Assembly: GCA_945893045.1 (NCBI GenBank)
Contig: CAMDEA010000087.1
Coordinates: forward strand, 1 to 34,933
DNA from: Planctomyces sp. SH-PL62
GTDB lineage: Bacteria; Planctomycetota; Planctomycetia; Planctomycetales; Planctomycetaceae
DNA: 34,933 bases
Direction: 5' to 3'
The position numbers and the translations under genes are program-made. How positions within the stretch are numbered: the first letter of the stretch is position 1; each line of letters starts with the position of its first letter. Positions 16,256 to 24,863 of this stretch are shown here, piece by piece. The notes below the pieces were generated by a model. The model was not told where the DNA came from. It did no database searches and worked only from the letters and a program-made list of their open reading frames with translations.

Positions 16256-17587
16256 ATGTCTGATCAACCGACAGCCTCCGATCCGCCAGTCGATCTGCGC
16301 GAACGAGTGCGGTCGCTGCCGACGACCTCCGGTGTGTATCTGATGAAAGACGCTCTCGGCCGAGTCATCTACATCGGCAAAGCGGTCAATCTGCGGAGTC
16401 GCGTCTCGAGCTATTTCAATTCCGCAGCGGCGACGGATCGGCGGACATGCGATCTCGTGCCGGAAATTCGGGATGTCGATCACATCCTCTGCGACAGCGA
16501 AGTCGAGGCGCTCCTGCTGGAAGCGCGGCTGATCAAGGACATTCAGCCCCGATTCAACTCCGAACTCAAAGACGACAAGACCTTCCCTTATCTGCAGATC
16601 ACGACGCGAGAAGATTTCCCACGCATCGAGTTCACTCGCAAGCCCCGTTCGCGCGGCGTGAAGTTGTACGGCCCTTTTACAAGTGCGAAGCGTTTGCGCG
16701 GAGCGATTAGCGTCTTGCAGCGCATCTTCCGTTTCCGCACCTGCTCATTGGACATCGCTGAGGGAGAGGAACGCTGGCGTTGGTTCCGACCCTGTTTACT
16801 GGCGAGCATCGGTCAATGCACGGCCCCGTGCAACTTGCGAGTCAGCAAAGAGGACTACCGACGCGACATTCGCCGGCTGCGCATGGTCCTGGCGGGTAAG
16901 AAGAGCAAACTACTCGAAGAGCTGAAGGCCGAGATGCTGGCCGCATCCAAAGAACTGCGGTTCGAGCGAGCGGCACGGATTCGCGACGAGATCACCGCGC
17001 TCGAAACGCTCAACCTGCGCGGCAACTTGAAAGACCACGAGCAGCCCGAAGTCTTCCCGATCGACCCGAAGAAGGGGATGCGCGGACTGATGAAGACGCT
17101 GAACCTCGACAAGTTGCCGCGGCGCATCGAAGGGATCGACATCGCGCACCTCCAAGGGGGCGAGACGGTCGCGAGTCTCGTGTCATTCCTCGACGGCCTG
17201 CCGTTCAAGCACGGCTACAAGCGGTTCAAAATCAAGTCGGTGGACGGAGTCGATGACTTCGGCTCGATCCGCGAGGTCGTCAGCCGCCGCTTCAGTCGAT
17301 TGCGTGAAGACGGCGAATCCTTCCCGGACCTGCTGCTCATCGACGGTGGCAAAGGCCAACTGAGCGCCGCGCTAGATGCCTTCCGCTTGCTCGACATCAT
17401 GCCGCCGCCGATTCTGTCGCTGGCGAAGCGGGATGAAGAAATCTTTCTACCGGGCGAGTCGGAACCGATTCGGCTTAGCAAACACGCCTATGCGTTGCGG
17501 TTGCTGCAATATGTACGTGATGAAGCCCACCGTTTCGCGCAGCGCTATCACCACTTGTTACGGCGAAAGTCGTCGCTCGGCGACTGA
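16256..17587 (+). CDS. uvrC: UvrC, shortened excinuclease subunit
   Basis: UvrC makes both incisions in nucleotide excision repair with UvrA and UvrB. The 443-aa protein has a GIY-YIG nuclease domain (GVY 26-28, YIG 39-41, Glu-rich DSEVEALLLEA 80-90). Four cysteines at 163, 180, 188 and 192 are spaced as in UvrC proteins that bind an Fe-S cluster. A UVR motif lies at about 216-251, and an RNase H-like domain carries D295, D363 and H425 (RDEAHRFA). Compared with the usual 600-aa form, about 100 residues between the UVR motif and the RNase H-like domain and the C-terminal helix-hairpin-helix domain are missing. The catalytic residues are kept, so it is probably active. From memory, planctomycete UvrCs are commonly short. 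Confidence 0.92.
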   Translation: MSDQPTASDPPVDLRERVRSLPTTSGVYLMKDALGRVIYIGKAVNLRSRVSSYFNSAAATDRRTCDLVPEIRDVDHILCDSEVEALLLEARLIKDIQPRFNSELKDDKTFPYLQITTREDFPRIEFTRKPRSRGVKLYGPFTSAKRLRGAISVLQRIFRFRTCSLDIAEGEERWRWFRPCLLASIGQCTAPCNLRVSKEDYRRDIRRLRMVLAGKKSKLLEELKAEMLAASKELRFERAARIRDEITALETLNLRGNLKDHEQPEVFPIDPKKGMRGLMKTLNLDKLPRRIEGIDIAHLQGGETVASLVSFLDGLPFKHGYKRFKIKSVDGVDDFGSIREVVSRRFSRLREDGESFPDLLLIDGGKGQLSAALDAFRLLDIMPPPILSLAKRDEEIFLPGESEPIRLSKHAYALRLLQYVRDEAHRFAQRYHHLLRRKSSLGD

Positions 17588-17596
17588 CGCCAAGTT

Positions 17597-17615
17597 GAGG
17601 CAGTAATACTGCCTC
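17597..17615. terminator. short hairpin between convergent genes
   Basis: GAGGCAG TAATA CTGCCTC forms a perfect 7-base-pair stem between the uvrC stop and the stop of the minus-strand gene at 17618. There is no long T tract on either strand, so terminator function is tentative. Confidence 0.45.
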
Positions 17616-17617
17616 AC

Positions 17618-17926
17618 TTACCTGCTCAAGACTCGCCAAATACCGAACGGATCGTTGCGATTCTTTGATTTGCTCCAGACCCTTATCAACTCAAATATGC
17701 ACAGCCAAATCCAGAGACTTGTGAGCCAAAATGCGAACACGATGCGTCCGAAGCTGTGCCACGGATCATTCCTGATCTGTTCTCTGCGCAGCAGGGCATC
17801 TGCGGGGGCCAGTTTGATCTCTGGTACGATCTCGTAGATGACCATGTTGGCCATCCGACAAAGGACGTAGATCGTCAGCCCGGCGAGGACCACCGACCAG
17901 ACCACTTTCTTCACATCTGACGACAT
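17618..17926 (-). CDS. 102-aa two-helix membrane protein
   Basis: The product begins MSSDVKKVVWSVVLAGLTIY and has two hydrophobic helices, at about residues 8-28 and 60-85 (IVFAFWLTSLWIWLCIFELI), joined by a charged loop with ALLRREQIRNDPW. No family is recognised. The ATG at 17926 was chosen because the 26 residues added by the upstream frame look non-coding. It follows the DUF1501 gene by 85 bases on the same strand, but no functional link is evident. Confidence 0.55.
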   Translation of the reverse strand: MSSDVKKVVWSVVLAGLTIYVLCRMANMVIYEIVPEIKLAPADALLRREQIRNDPWHSFGRIVFAFWLTSLWIWLCIFELIRVWSKSKNRNDPFGIWRVLSR

Positions 17927-18011
17927 GGCGTGACCGCTTCTAAGCTCCCAACATTGGCGACATTCCAGTCCGTTGAAGTGTTGAGCAGCGAATGTCGTAA
18001 TCACGGAGTGG

Positions 18012-19334
18012 CTAAACTAATTCTGAAATCAGCCGCCGCTCTTCGAGCACATAGCGTGGGCGGCCGGAGAAGTCGTTGAATGTGTGAGCCGGGTCGATGT
18101 CGAGATGGCGATAGATCATCGACAGCACGTGCTCGGGGCGATACGGCCGATCTTTCGGAACGGACCCGGTGCTGTCGGAGGAGCCGATCACTTGGCCGGT
18201 CTTCAGTCCGCCGCCGGCGAGCACGGCGCTCATGACTTGGCCCCAGTGATCTCGGCCGGCTCCCTTGTTGACGCGCGGCGTGCGGCCGAACTCGCCCATG
18301 CAGACCACCAGCGTCTGACGATCGAGTCCGCGTTCGTGCAGATCGCTGACCAGAGCCGCGACCGCTTGATCAAAGCCTGGACCTTTCTTGCGCATCGCGT
18401 CGGCGATGTTGCCGTGATCGTCCCAGCTTCCGAGGCTGCTGGCCCGCACGGTGACGACGGTGATCCCGTGCTCGACCAACCGCCGAGCCAAGAGTATGTT
18501 TTGGCCGAGCGAATTCAAACCGTAGCGTGCTCGTGTTTCCGTTGACTCGCTGCGGACGTCGAACGCTTTCCGAGCACGCTCGCCGGTGACGAGATCGAAC
18601 GCCTCACGCGTGAATTGATCCATCGACTCGGCAACACCTTGGTTGTCGATCGTGCGCCGAGTGCCATCGAATCCATTGAGCAATTGCCGTCGATCCGATA
18701 GCCGTTCATTCGTGAGTCCGGCCAGCAGGGTGAGATTGGCGACCTCGAAGTTCGCATCGTCCGCGCTCTTGATCGTCTCGAACGGATTGAAGCCTTTGCC
18801 CAGCCAAGCCGCTCGGCCGAACCGCATACTCTGCGGGATCGACGCGAACGCCGGCACACCCGATTCGTTGGCTCCGCGCAGCCGAGAGACGATCGAACCG
18901 AGGCACGGCATCTCGTTCTCGCGGTTCTGATTGTCGCGCAGGTAATAGCCCGTCTGCGTGAGATGGCTGCTGGTGCCGTGGCTTCCGTTCGTGTGATGCA
19001 GCGACCGAATCACCGCCAGCTTGTCGAGAATCTTCGCTTGCTCGACCATGAATTCGGAGAACACGACGCCCGGCAGCGATGTGTCAATCGCGCGCAACGG
19101 CCCGCGGTATTCCAGTGGTGCATCCGGTTTTGGATCATACGTCTCATGCTGAGTCGGACCACCAGCCATTTCGATATAGATGACCGAAGTCTTCGCCTTG
19201 CGAGCGCTCTGTTCCGCGTTGGCTCGCTGCCGCAACAGGTCCGGCATCGAGAGTCCCACGATCCCTGCCAACCCGGCTTGGATCACACTTCGCCGCGAAA
19301 CCCCATCGCAAAACCGTGACGTCGAGCCATTCAT
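18012..19334 (-). CDS. DUF1501 family Tat-exported protein
   Basis: The 440-aa product carries a twin-arginine signal (CDGVSRRSVIQAGLAG, residues 9-24), followed by features typical of DUF1501 proteins. These are the IEMAGGPTQHETYDPKPDAP start, the HHTNGSHGTSSHL motif, VVTVRASSLGSWDDHGN, the CMGEFGRTPRVNKGAGRDHW block and a PYRPEHVLSMIYRHLDIDP end. The fold is related to alkaline phosphatase/sulfatase enzymes. In planctomycetes the gene is usually paired with a DUF1549/DUF1553 cytochrome-like partner; none is adjacent here. Exact substrate is unknown. The full length looks intact. Confidence 0.9.
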   Translation of the reverse strand: MNGSTSRFCDGVSRRSVIQAGLAGIVGLSMPDLLRQRANAEQSARKAKTSVIYIEMAGGPTQHETYDPKPDAPLEYRGPLRAIDTSLPGVVFSEFMVEQAKILDKLAVIRSLHHTNGSHGTSSHLTQTGYYLRDNQNRENEMPCLGSIVSRLRGANESGVPAFASIPQSMRFGRAAWLGKGFNPFETIKSADDANFEVANLTLLAGLTNERLSDRRQLLNGFDGTRRTIDNQGVAESMDQFTREAFDLVTGERARKAFDVRSESTETRARYGLNSLGQNILLARRLVEHGITVVTVRASSLGSWDDHGNIADAMRKKGPGFDQAVAALVSDLHERGLDRQTLVVCMGEFGRTPRVNKGAGRDHWGQVMSAVLAGGGLKTGQVIGSSDSTGSVPKDRPYRPEHVLSMIYRHLDIDPAHTFNDFSGRPRYVLEERRLISELV

Positions 19335-19432
19335 TTTCCGTTCTCCGCGAGTTGGTCAGGAAACCGAAGCAACCAGTGTGGCAGGGGATCGTATCGGCAT
19401 CGGCTGTTGCGTCCAAGAGGTTGAAAAAGTAG

Positions 19433-19489
19433 TTCGGACGCCTACGTCCGAACTTCCGGAGGGCTGACCGGACGTGGGCGTCCGGTCTA
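19433..19489. repeat. double-hairpin element supplying a stop codon
   Basis: Two adjacent palindromes, GTTCGGACGCCTACGTCCGA-AC and ACCGGACGTGGGCGTCCGGT, form an element whose right end (TCTAC, minus strand GTAGA) supplies the TAG stop of the 101-aa gene. Confidence 0.75.
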
Positions 19490-19792
19490 CGGCGAACCAG
19501 GCTTCTTCTTCGGCGGCGGTTTGATGTGGCCGTTCTGGATGTCTTGCACGACCTCGGCCAGGATCGCCGGGTCGGCAGTTTTCAGAACGTGATCGAGCCG
19601 TGACTGCGGTACGCCGAGCCGTTCCATGACTTCGCCCGCTTGCTTCCAGAGCCGCTCGCGCTTCTTGCCTTCGGCAAGATAAAGTTCGGCGGCGAGATCG
19701 CTGAGTCGCGTTTGGTCAATCTGTTCGCGGTTGTCGTAAAACCGCTTGATGATTTTGTCTTGATATGGCGAGTAGTTTCGTGATGCAGCCAT
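19487..19792 (-). CDS. conserved 101-aa soluble protein
   Basis: The product begins MAASRNYSPYQDKIIKRFYD and continues through AAELYLAEGKKRERLW, ERLGVPQSRLDHVL and a Lys/Pro-rich tail. From memory this matches a small uncharacterised family widespread in planctomycetes and other bacteria. It is mostly helical with no signal or membrane segment. A GGAGG ribosome-binding site lies 5 bases before the ATG, next to the palindromic element at 19806-19864. The stop codon falls within another element. The function is unknown. Confidence 0.75.
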   Translation of the reverse strand: MAASRNYSPYQDKIIKRFYDNREQIDQTRLSDLAAELYLAEGKKRERLWKQAGEVMERLGVPQSRLDHVLKTADPAILAEVVQDIQNGHIKPPPKKKPGSP

Positions 19793-19805
19793 GAGTCCTC
19801 CGTGG

Positions 19806-19864
19806 TGGGGCAGGTTTTCAACCTACCCGTTCTAAGATATCCGAGCAGGTTGAAAACCTGCCCC
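19806..19864. repeat. palindromic element (TGGGGCAGGTTTTCAACCT family)
   Basis: Inverted arms TGGGGCAGGTTTTCAACCT and AGGTTGAAAACCTGCCCCA lie between the 101-aa gene and the stop of the esterase gene, 6 bases past that stop. A related hairpin lies at 29101-29123. Confidence 0.85.
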
Positions 19865-19870
19865 ACGAGA

Positions 19871-21967
19871 TCACTCCGCTGCTTTCGGCTGGGGCGGAGT
19901 GCGAAGTTGAAATCGTTTTTCCCATTGCAGTCGTTCGGCGACCGCTTGAGGGAATTGCCAGGCGTCTTTCTCTGGCGAGTAGATCACGACTTGGAAGCGT
20001 TCGGCCGCGAGCGTGACGGCTTGGGGCAGATCGAAGACTCGCAACACATTGAAGAGCGCTGGCCCATCGCGATGTGAGGCCGGCATCTCATGCAGGTCGA
20101 TGCGTTTGATGTTCGGCTCGAAGATCGCTGCGTAAACCGACAGCGCGGCCATCTGCCGATGTCCTTGTAGCCAGAGCGGCGTCTCGGTCAGGCCAGTCAC
20201 TGCGCGAGTGGCTTGGATCGCCCGGCGAACGTCCCACGTTTGCATCTCTTCGAGCGTTTGGCCGAGCAGATAGAAACGACGGCGATGCTGCACCTGCTTC
20301 TTTGCCGATTGATCCCACGCCGTAGGTCCGATGCCTCGCGGAGCCACGTAGGCCATCACCCACGGGAACGAGTCGAACATTTTCTGAGTCGATTGCCATT
20401 CGATGGCGTTGGCTTCCGGCAATGATTCGCCTTGGAGTTGAGCCTCGAATGCTGGCCGAAAGGTCGCGAGGAACTCGCTCCATCCGGCCGTATCGAGCGG
20501 ATTCACGACGACAAGTTCCGCCTTATCGAGTTTCGCTCGCTGAGCCACATACAGCCGCAGTGTGATGCCTTGCTGACTGACGAAATCAAACGCTCGCAAT
20601 CGCACGCCGTCCGACTCAACATTGAACGCTTCGGTCAATTCGAGCGGCGATCCAGAAACCGGCCAGCCGCGAAAGACCTTGTCGCCAAGTTGTTGTAGCC
20701 AGCCGTCACGTTGCTTCTCCCAAGCGTCTTTGTCAGCCGGAGGCACCGGAGTCGGCGCGGCGGCGACGAACGTCTCGTCGATCTTCGTGTTGAGTTCGTC
20801 GGCCGGCAGTTTGTCGAAGACTTTCAGTTGCTCCGGCTGAAAGAACTTCGTGGCGACCTTGTCGATCGGGCGGTCGATCCCTTTGAGATGCTTGTCGAAC
20901 CAGCGGAAGGCGTGGATGTGAAGTTCTTGGGTGTCGGCATGTCCGCCCGCGGTGATCTGCAAGGCGAGGTCGTTCGGCTTGCCGAGCAATTCATACAAGC
21001 GGCGGACTTTCGAGTAGGTCCGATACACGCCATCGAGCGGGAAGATCCCATCACGGTCGGTGTTGCTGATGAGCAATGCTCGCGGCGCGACGAGTGCCGC
21101 GACCAGCGGGTAATCCCAACGATATGTGTTGAGACAGAACATGCAGTCGCAATGTCCCTCGACGACGCCGTCCACGACATGATTCTGCAAGTCGGTGATG
21201 CCAGCGGTCGGCACGGCGGCCTTGATCCGCTCATCAATCGCGGCGATCCACCACGAGTACGCTCCGCCGCCGCTGCGGCCGGTGACGCCGAGCTTGTCTC
21301 CATCGACCTCCGGCCGTGTCTGCAAGTAGTCGAGCGCTCGCACGCAGTTCCAAGCCTCGACACCGGCTGGCGTGTAGCCTCGGCTGAGCCACCACCAGCG
21401 GTCGTAACGATGCGTGCCGTGATGGATGCCTTCGATCTCGCCGAGTTGCAACGAGTCGATGATGAGGCAGACGTATCCGTTCCGAGCGAACCAGCCGCCG
21501 TGATGTTGGTAGTGGACCTTGTTGCCGAAACTGACGCCGTCCTTCTTCACGCCACCGTGACCGCAGACGTAAAGAATGGCGGGTAGCTTTTCGCCCTTCT
21601 TCAAATTGTTGGGCACGTACAGATCGCCGGTCACATAGAGCCCTGGCCGCGACTGAAAGTGCAATCGCTCGACCGTGAACTCGTCGTGCTCGGTTTTGCC
21701 GGTGACGACCGGCTGCAACTCCGTCCGCTCCGGCAGCGGGTCCAGGCCGAGCATGTCGAGCAATTGCCGTCGATACTCACCTTTTTTCGCGTTCCAATCG
21801 TCGGCCGAATGAATGTCGGCCAAGCAAGCCTCGCGCAGCTTGGCGGTCTCCAGCCGAAAGTATTCGGCGATCATCCGATCGCCGCGCGAAGTGTCGAGCT
21901 TCGGCGGTTCGGCGGCATAAGCGAACGGCAACCACGAAACGAACGCGATGAACACGAACCAGCGCAT
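19871..21967 (-). CDS. secreted alpha/beta hydrolase, acetylxylan esterase-like
   Basis: The 698-aa product has a signal peptide (residues 1-18, ending AYA-A). Its hydrolase domain has an oxyanion-type CGHGG (135-139) and the nucleophile motif GVTGRSGGG (Ser232). Candidate Asp (SNTDRDGIFP, 304-306) and His (GGHADTQ, H343) complete the triad. The pattern matches the acetylxylan esterase/prolyl-oligopeptidase-like group common in planctomycetes. A second region (about 400-690) with alpha/beta character lacks an obvious nucleophile and may be a degenerate second copy. Likely substrates are acylated polysaccharides; this is inference. Confidence 0.85.
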   Translation of the reverse strand: MRWFVFIAFVSWLPFAYAAEPPKLDTSRGDRMIAEYFRLETAKLREACLADIHSADDWNAKKGEYRRQLLDMLGLDPLPERTELQPVVTGKTEHDEFTVERLHFQSRPGLYVTGDLYVPNNLKKGEKLPAILYVCGHGGVKKDGVSFGNKVHYQHHGGWFARNGYVCLIIDSLQLGEIEGIHHGTHRYDRWWWLSRGYTPAGVEAWNCVRALDYLQTRPEVDGDKLGVTGRSGGGAYSWWIAAIDERIKAAVPTAGITDLQNHVVDGVVEGHCDCMFCLNTYRWDYPLVAALVAPRALLISNTDRDGIFPLDGVYRTYSKVRRLYELLGKPNDLALQITAGGHADTQELHIHAFRWFDKHLKGIDRPIDKVATKFFQPEQLKVFDKLPADELNTKIDETFVAAAPTPVPPADKDAWEKQRDGWLQQLGDKVFRGWPVSGSPLELTEAFNVESDGVRLRAFDFVSQQGITLRLYVAQRAKLDKAELVVVNPLDTAGWSEFLATFRPAFEAQLQGESLPEANAIEWQSTQKMFDSFPWVMAYVAPRGIGPTAWDQSAKKQVQHRRRFYLLGQTLEEMQTWDVRRAIQATRAVTGLTETPLWLQGHRQMAALSVYAAIFEPNIKRIDLHEMPASHRDGPALFNVLRVFDLPQAVTLAAERFQVVIYSPEKDAWQFPQAVAERLQWEKRFQLRTPPQPKAAE

Positions 21968-22034
21968 GGTGACCTCATCACAAAATGCGATGCGAAGAGT
22001 TCAAAGCGGCATGAACATGCCGCACTCCGAAGAC

Positions 22035-22985
22035 TTAGTTGCAGTCAGCGACCAGCGGGCCAGCCAGTTCTTTCAGGAAGAACAGCCGCCCCGGTTGCGT
22101 CGGCATGTAGGTCGAGGGAATCCACATCGTCGGCGCGTGACGCAGCGTCATCCACAGGCTGAGTCCTTGCCACATCATGCCGCGTCCGAACGAGCCGTCC
22201 GCGCCGCCGATGATCTTGTCGGCTCCCAGGAACAGGCCGGGGCCAATCGTGTTGGCGTAGGCGGGGACGTGCGTGGTCCGACTCTTAAAACTGGTGAGCG
22301 CGTTTTGCTCGACCGTCAGCGGATGCAGTTTCGCTCCCAGGCGGTGCGTTTGCTTCTTCCATTCGTTTTCGGCGGCGAACTCGGCGGCGAATTGCGGTTC
22401 CCAGAAGGCGATGTGGCAAACGCGACCGATGCCGAAGATGACCGTCAGCTTGGCTCCGTTGGCTCGGAGTTCTTTGATGCGCGGCGCGTACGTCGGCAGC
22501 ATCTTCTTGGTGGCGAAGTATCGCTGACTCTTCGGCGGCGTCAGCTTGCCGAGCGGCCCGTAGAACGCCTTCTCCATCGAGAATTGAAACGAGCCAGGAT
22601 TCTCAGGGGCGAGCGTGTTGCCGGCAGCGTCGGACCACTCATCCATGTTGAAACCGTAGACGTGGCTGCACGAGATATTCCACTCGGTCAGAAAATAGAC
22701 GGCCCAGCGATACATGCCCATCGGGCCGACGGGCAGAACGAGCAACGCCTCTTCGTTGGCGTCGCGAGCCTTCTTGATCGTCATGGCGATCTCGTGGCCG
22801 AGCATCATGTCGAAGTCGGCGACGGTTGCGCACGGGATCGGTTCAAAGAGGCGATGCCAGGATTTCTGGCGAACGGTGATGTTCGCGGGGTTGTCGTCAA
22901 CGCATTTATCGATCTTGGCCAAGTCCCAGCCAGCGGGAAAGAATCCTTCCATCAACGAACCGGGCAACGTGCTGAGCAAATCCAT
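22035..22985 (-). CDS. NagB-like glucosamine-6-phosphate deaminase homologue
   Basis: The 316-aa product resembles glucosamine-6-phosphate deaminase/isomerases, which convert GlcN-6-P to fructose-6-P and ammonia. It keeps the FNMDEW motif (residues 112-117, equivalent to the catalytic-base Asp72 region of the E. coli enzyme). In the active-site motif, usually DGHIAFNEP, it reads VCHIAFWEP (189-197). His and Glu are kept but the Asp corresponding to D141 is replaced by Val. The phosphate-binding loop is also divergent (VLPVGPMGMYRW). It may act on another substrate or have lost activity. The ATG at 22985 was preferred over an upstream ATG because the added 73 residues look non-coding. Confidence 0.8.
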   Translation of the reverse strand: MDLLSTLPGSLMEGFFPAGWDLAKIDKCVDDNPANITVRQKSWHRLFEPIPCATVADFDMMLGHEIAMTIKKARDANEEALLVLPVGPMGMYRWAVYFLTEWNISCSHVYGFNMDEWSDAAGNTLAPENPGSFQFSMEKAFYGPLGKLTPPKSQRYFATKKMLPTYAPRIKELRANGAKLTVIFGIGRVCHIAFWEPQFAAEFAAENEWKKQTHRLGAKLHPLTVEQNALTSFKSRTTHVPAYANTIGPGLFLGADKIIGGADGSFGRGMMWQGLSLWMTLRHAPTMWIPSTYMPTQPGRLFFLKELAGPLVADCN

Positions 22986-23161
22986 GAGGCAACTCCGTGG
23001 GGCTGGGGTGAGACTGATACGGGGCGGAGTATAGGGTGAGGCGGGACGATTGACGACGCGCTCGCTGTGGACTACCCACCGCCGCCGCTCGCCGGGGACT
23101 TCGTCATTCATCATTTCTCCGGCTATCATCCCCAGCCAATTCCCGACCACCCACCGTTCGC

Positions 23162-23167
23162 AGGAGG
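23162..23167 (+). promoter_or_regulatory. strong ribosome-binding site AGGAGG
   Basis: AGGAGG lies 5 bases before the ATG at 23173. It decides the start of the membrane protein gene in favour of MTDKHITVD over an ATG 123 bases upstream. Confidence 0.8.
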
Positions 23168-23172
23168 CGACG

Positions 23173-24384
23173 ATGACCGACAAACACATCACGGTGGACA
23201 GCATCCGCTGGCACAGCGTGCTCCCGTGGTTGCATCTGCTGCGAGCGGCTCAATTGGCGTTGCGAGTTCGTGTCGTGCTGTTAGCGCTGTGTGCGGTGTT
23301 CGTGTTCGGAATTGGTGGCATGTTGATTCGATTGCTGCCGTTCCATCCGGGACACGGGACGGAAATGACGTTTGATCGCATCCTCGCCTCGTCGCTGGCC
23401 GAACCAGTCTCCCGTCCAAATCCCGAGCTTCCCCAAGGACCGCAGATCGAGGTGGGACGACTGTGGCTGATCTGGCCAGAGACCACGGTTCTGATGCCGA
23501 CAGTTCAGTTGTTTGAACCGGAACCACAGTCTTGGTCGCAGGTCGCCGCGAAATGGACCGAACTCCTGTGGGCCTTGCTGGTCTGGGCGATCTTCGGTGG
23601 AGCGATGGCACGGATGCACGCGGTTCGGTTTGCTCGCGACGGTTCGGTTTCGCCACTGGAAGCCGTCCGGTTTTCCAGCCGCAACTGGCTGAGCTATCTC
23701 TACGGTCCGTTGCTGCCGTTGCTCGGAGTCGGATGCTTCGCGTTGCTAGGCATCGGTGTCGGAAAGCTGGAAGAGTGGATCGGAGCGGGACAGGGAACTT
23801 GGTTGATGGCGTTGGGCTGGCTGCCGGTGCTGGGCAGTTTCGTGATGGCGGCTTTGTTGCTGCTGCTGGTTCTCAGTTGGCCGTTGATGGTCGCGGCGAT
23901 CAGCGTCGAAGGGAGCGATGGCTTCGACGGCCTCAGCCGAGCATTTGGCTACGTGATGAATCGACCTTGGTACTTCGCATTCCTGGTGAGCCTCGCGTTT
24001 GGAGTTGGAGTCCTCGCCGATTCTCTCGTGTTCATTTTCTTACACCATTCGGATCGTTTGGCGAGATGGAGCATCGGAGTCCATGACCTCGTTCGTGAGC
24101 TCGGGGGCTTTTCCGTTTGGTCCGCGTCTTTGCAGTTACTGCATCTGGCGGTGCTTGTCAGCTTCTTCTGGTCGGCGACGACGGTGATTTACTTCCTGCT
24201 GCGGCAGAGCGATGACGGGACACCGCTGGATCAGGTTTATATTCCCGGCCCGCCACCGAAGGCGGAGCCGTTGCCGCTGGTTGGCGTCGCTGCTTCGCAG
24301 CCCGCCGTAGGCGGGGTCATCGAGCGGCCGAGGGTCGATCCCGTTGCAACAAGCGGCTCGCCTGACGTTCCTGGAAACACATGA
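23173..24384 (+). CDS. polytopic membrane protein
   Basis: The 403-aa product has about six hydrophobic segments: near residues 32-54, 145-163 (ELLWALLVWAIFGGAMA), 190-212, 225-265, 285-310 and 335-360. A periplasmic-type loop follows the first helix and a Pro-rich soluble tail ends the protein. I recognise no enzymatic motif; a transport or membrane-organising role is possible but unsupported. Its stop overlaps the start of the RidA gene as ATGA, so the two are translationally coupled. Confidence 0.8.
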   Translation: MTDKHITVDSIRWHSVLPWLHLLRAAQLALRVRVVLLALCAVFVFGIGGMLIRLLPFHPGHGTEMTFDRILASSLAEPVSRPNPELPQGPQIEVGRLWLIWPETTVLMPTVQLFEPEPQSWSQVAAKWTELLWALLVWAIFGGAMARMHAVRFARDGSVSPLEAVRFSSRNWLSYLYGPLLPLLGVGCFALLGIGVGKLEEWIGAGQGTWLMALGWLPVLGSFVMAALLLLLVLSWPLMVAAISVEGSDGFDGLSRAFGYVMNRPWYFAFLVSLAFGVGVLADSLVFIFLHHSDRLARWSIGVHDLVRELGGFSVWSASLQLLHLAVLVSFFWSATTVIYFLLRQSDDGTPLDQVYIPGPPPKAEPLPLVGVAASQPAVGGVIERPRVDPVATSGSPDVPGNT

Positions 24385-24785
24385 GACTCCCCATGCCTTC
24401 ACTCGTCACTTATCCGCGCGATCCAGAGACGCCAAACTCGCATCTGCCGTTCAGCCCGTGCGTGCAGGTTGGCGACATGGTCTTCGTCTCCGGCCAAGCC
24501 TCGGTCGATGCGTCCGGCCAGATCGTGAGCGATTCGTTCGAGGGTGAGTTTCGGCGATCGCTCGACAACATGGCTCAGGTACTGAAGGCCGCGGGATGCG
24601 GACTGGAACATGTCGTGCAGACTCGCAACTACCTGCGCGACGACGCCGACTTGCCGCTGTTCAATCAGCTTTATCGCGAGTACTTTCGCTCGCCGTTTCC
24701 AGCTCGCACGACGGTCACGAATTGCCTGCCCCCTTCGCTGAAGTTTGAAATTGAATGCGTGGCCGTCGTGCCGAGCGGTTCGTAG
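24381..24785 (+). CDS. RidA/YjgF family enamine-imine deaminase
   Basis: The 134-aa product matches RidA proteins, which hydrolyse reactive enamine/imine intermediates of amino-acid metabolism to ketones and ammonia. Visible family features are GDMVFVSGQASVDASGQIV (residues 31-49), LDNMAQVLKAAGCGLEHVVQ, LPLFNQLYREYF and the FPARTTVTNCLPPSLKFEIE end. The Arg in FPARTTV corresponds to the conserved substrate-carboxylate-binding Arg. It is cytosolic, and the active form is normally a trimer. It overlaps the upstream membrane-protein gene by 4 bases. Confidence 0.92.
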   Translation: MRLPMPSLVTYPRDPETPNSHLPFSPCVQVGDMVFVSGQASVDASGQIVSDSFEGEFRRSLDNMAQVLKAAGCGLEHVVQTRNYLRDDADLPLFNQLYREYFRSPFPARTTVTNCLPPSLKFEIECVAVVPSGS

Positions 24786-24863
24786 CCCGACTCTGTGAAT
24801 GGGATTCATCCGCCAGCAGTCCCGATTCAGTCAGTTAGGCGACATCGTGAAAGGACATCGCCG

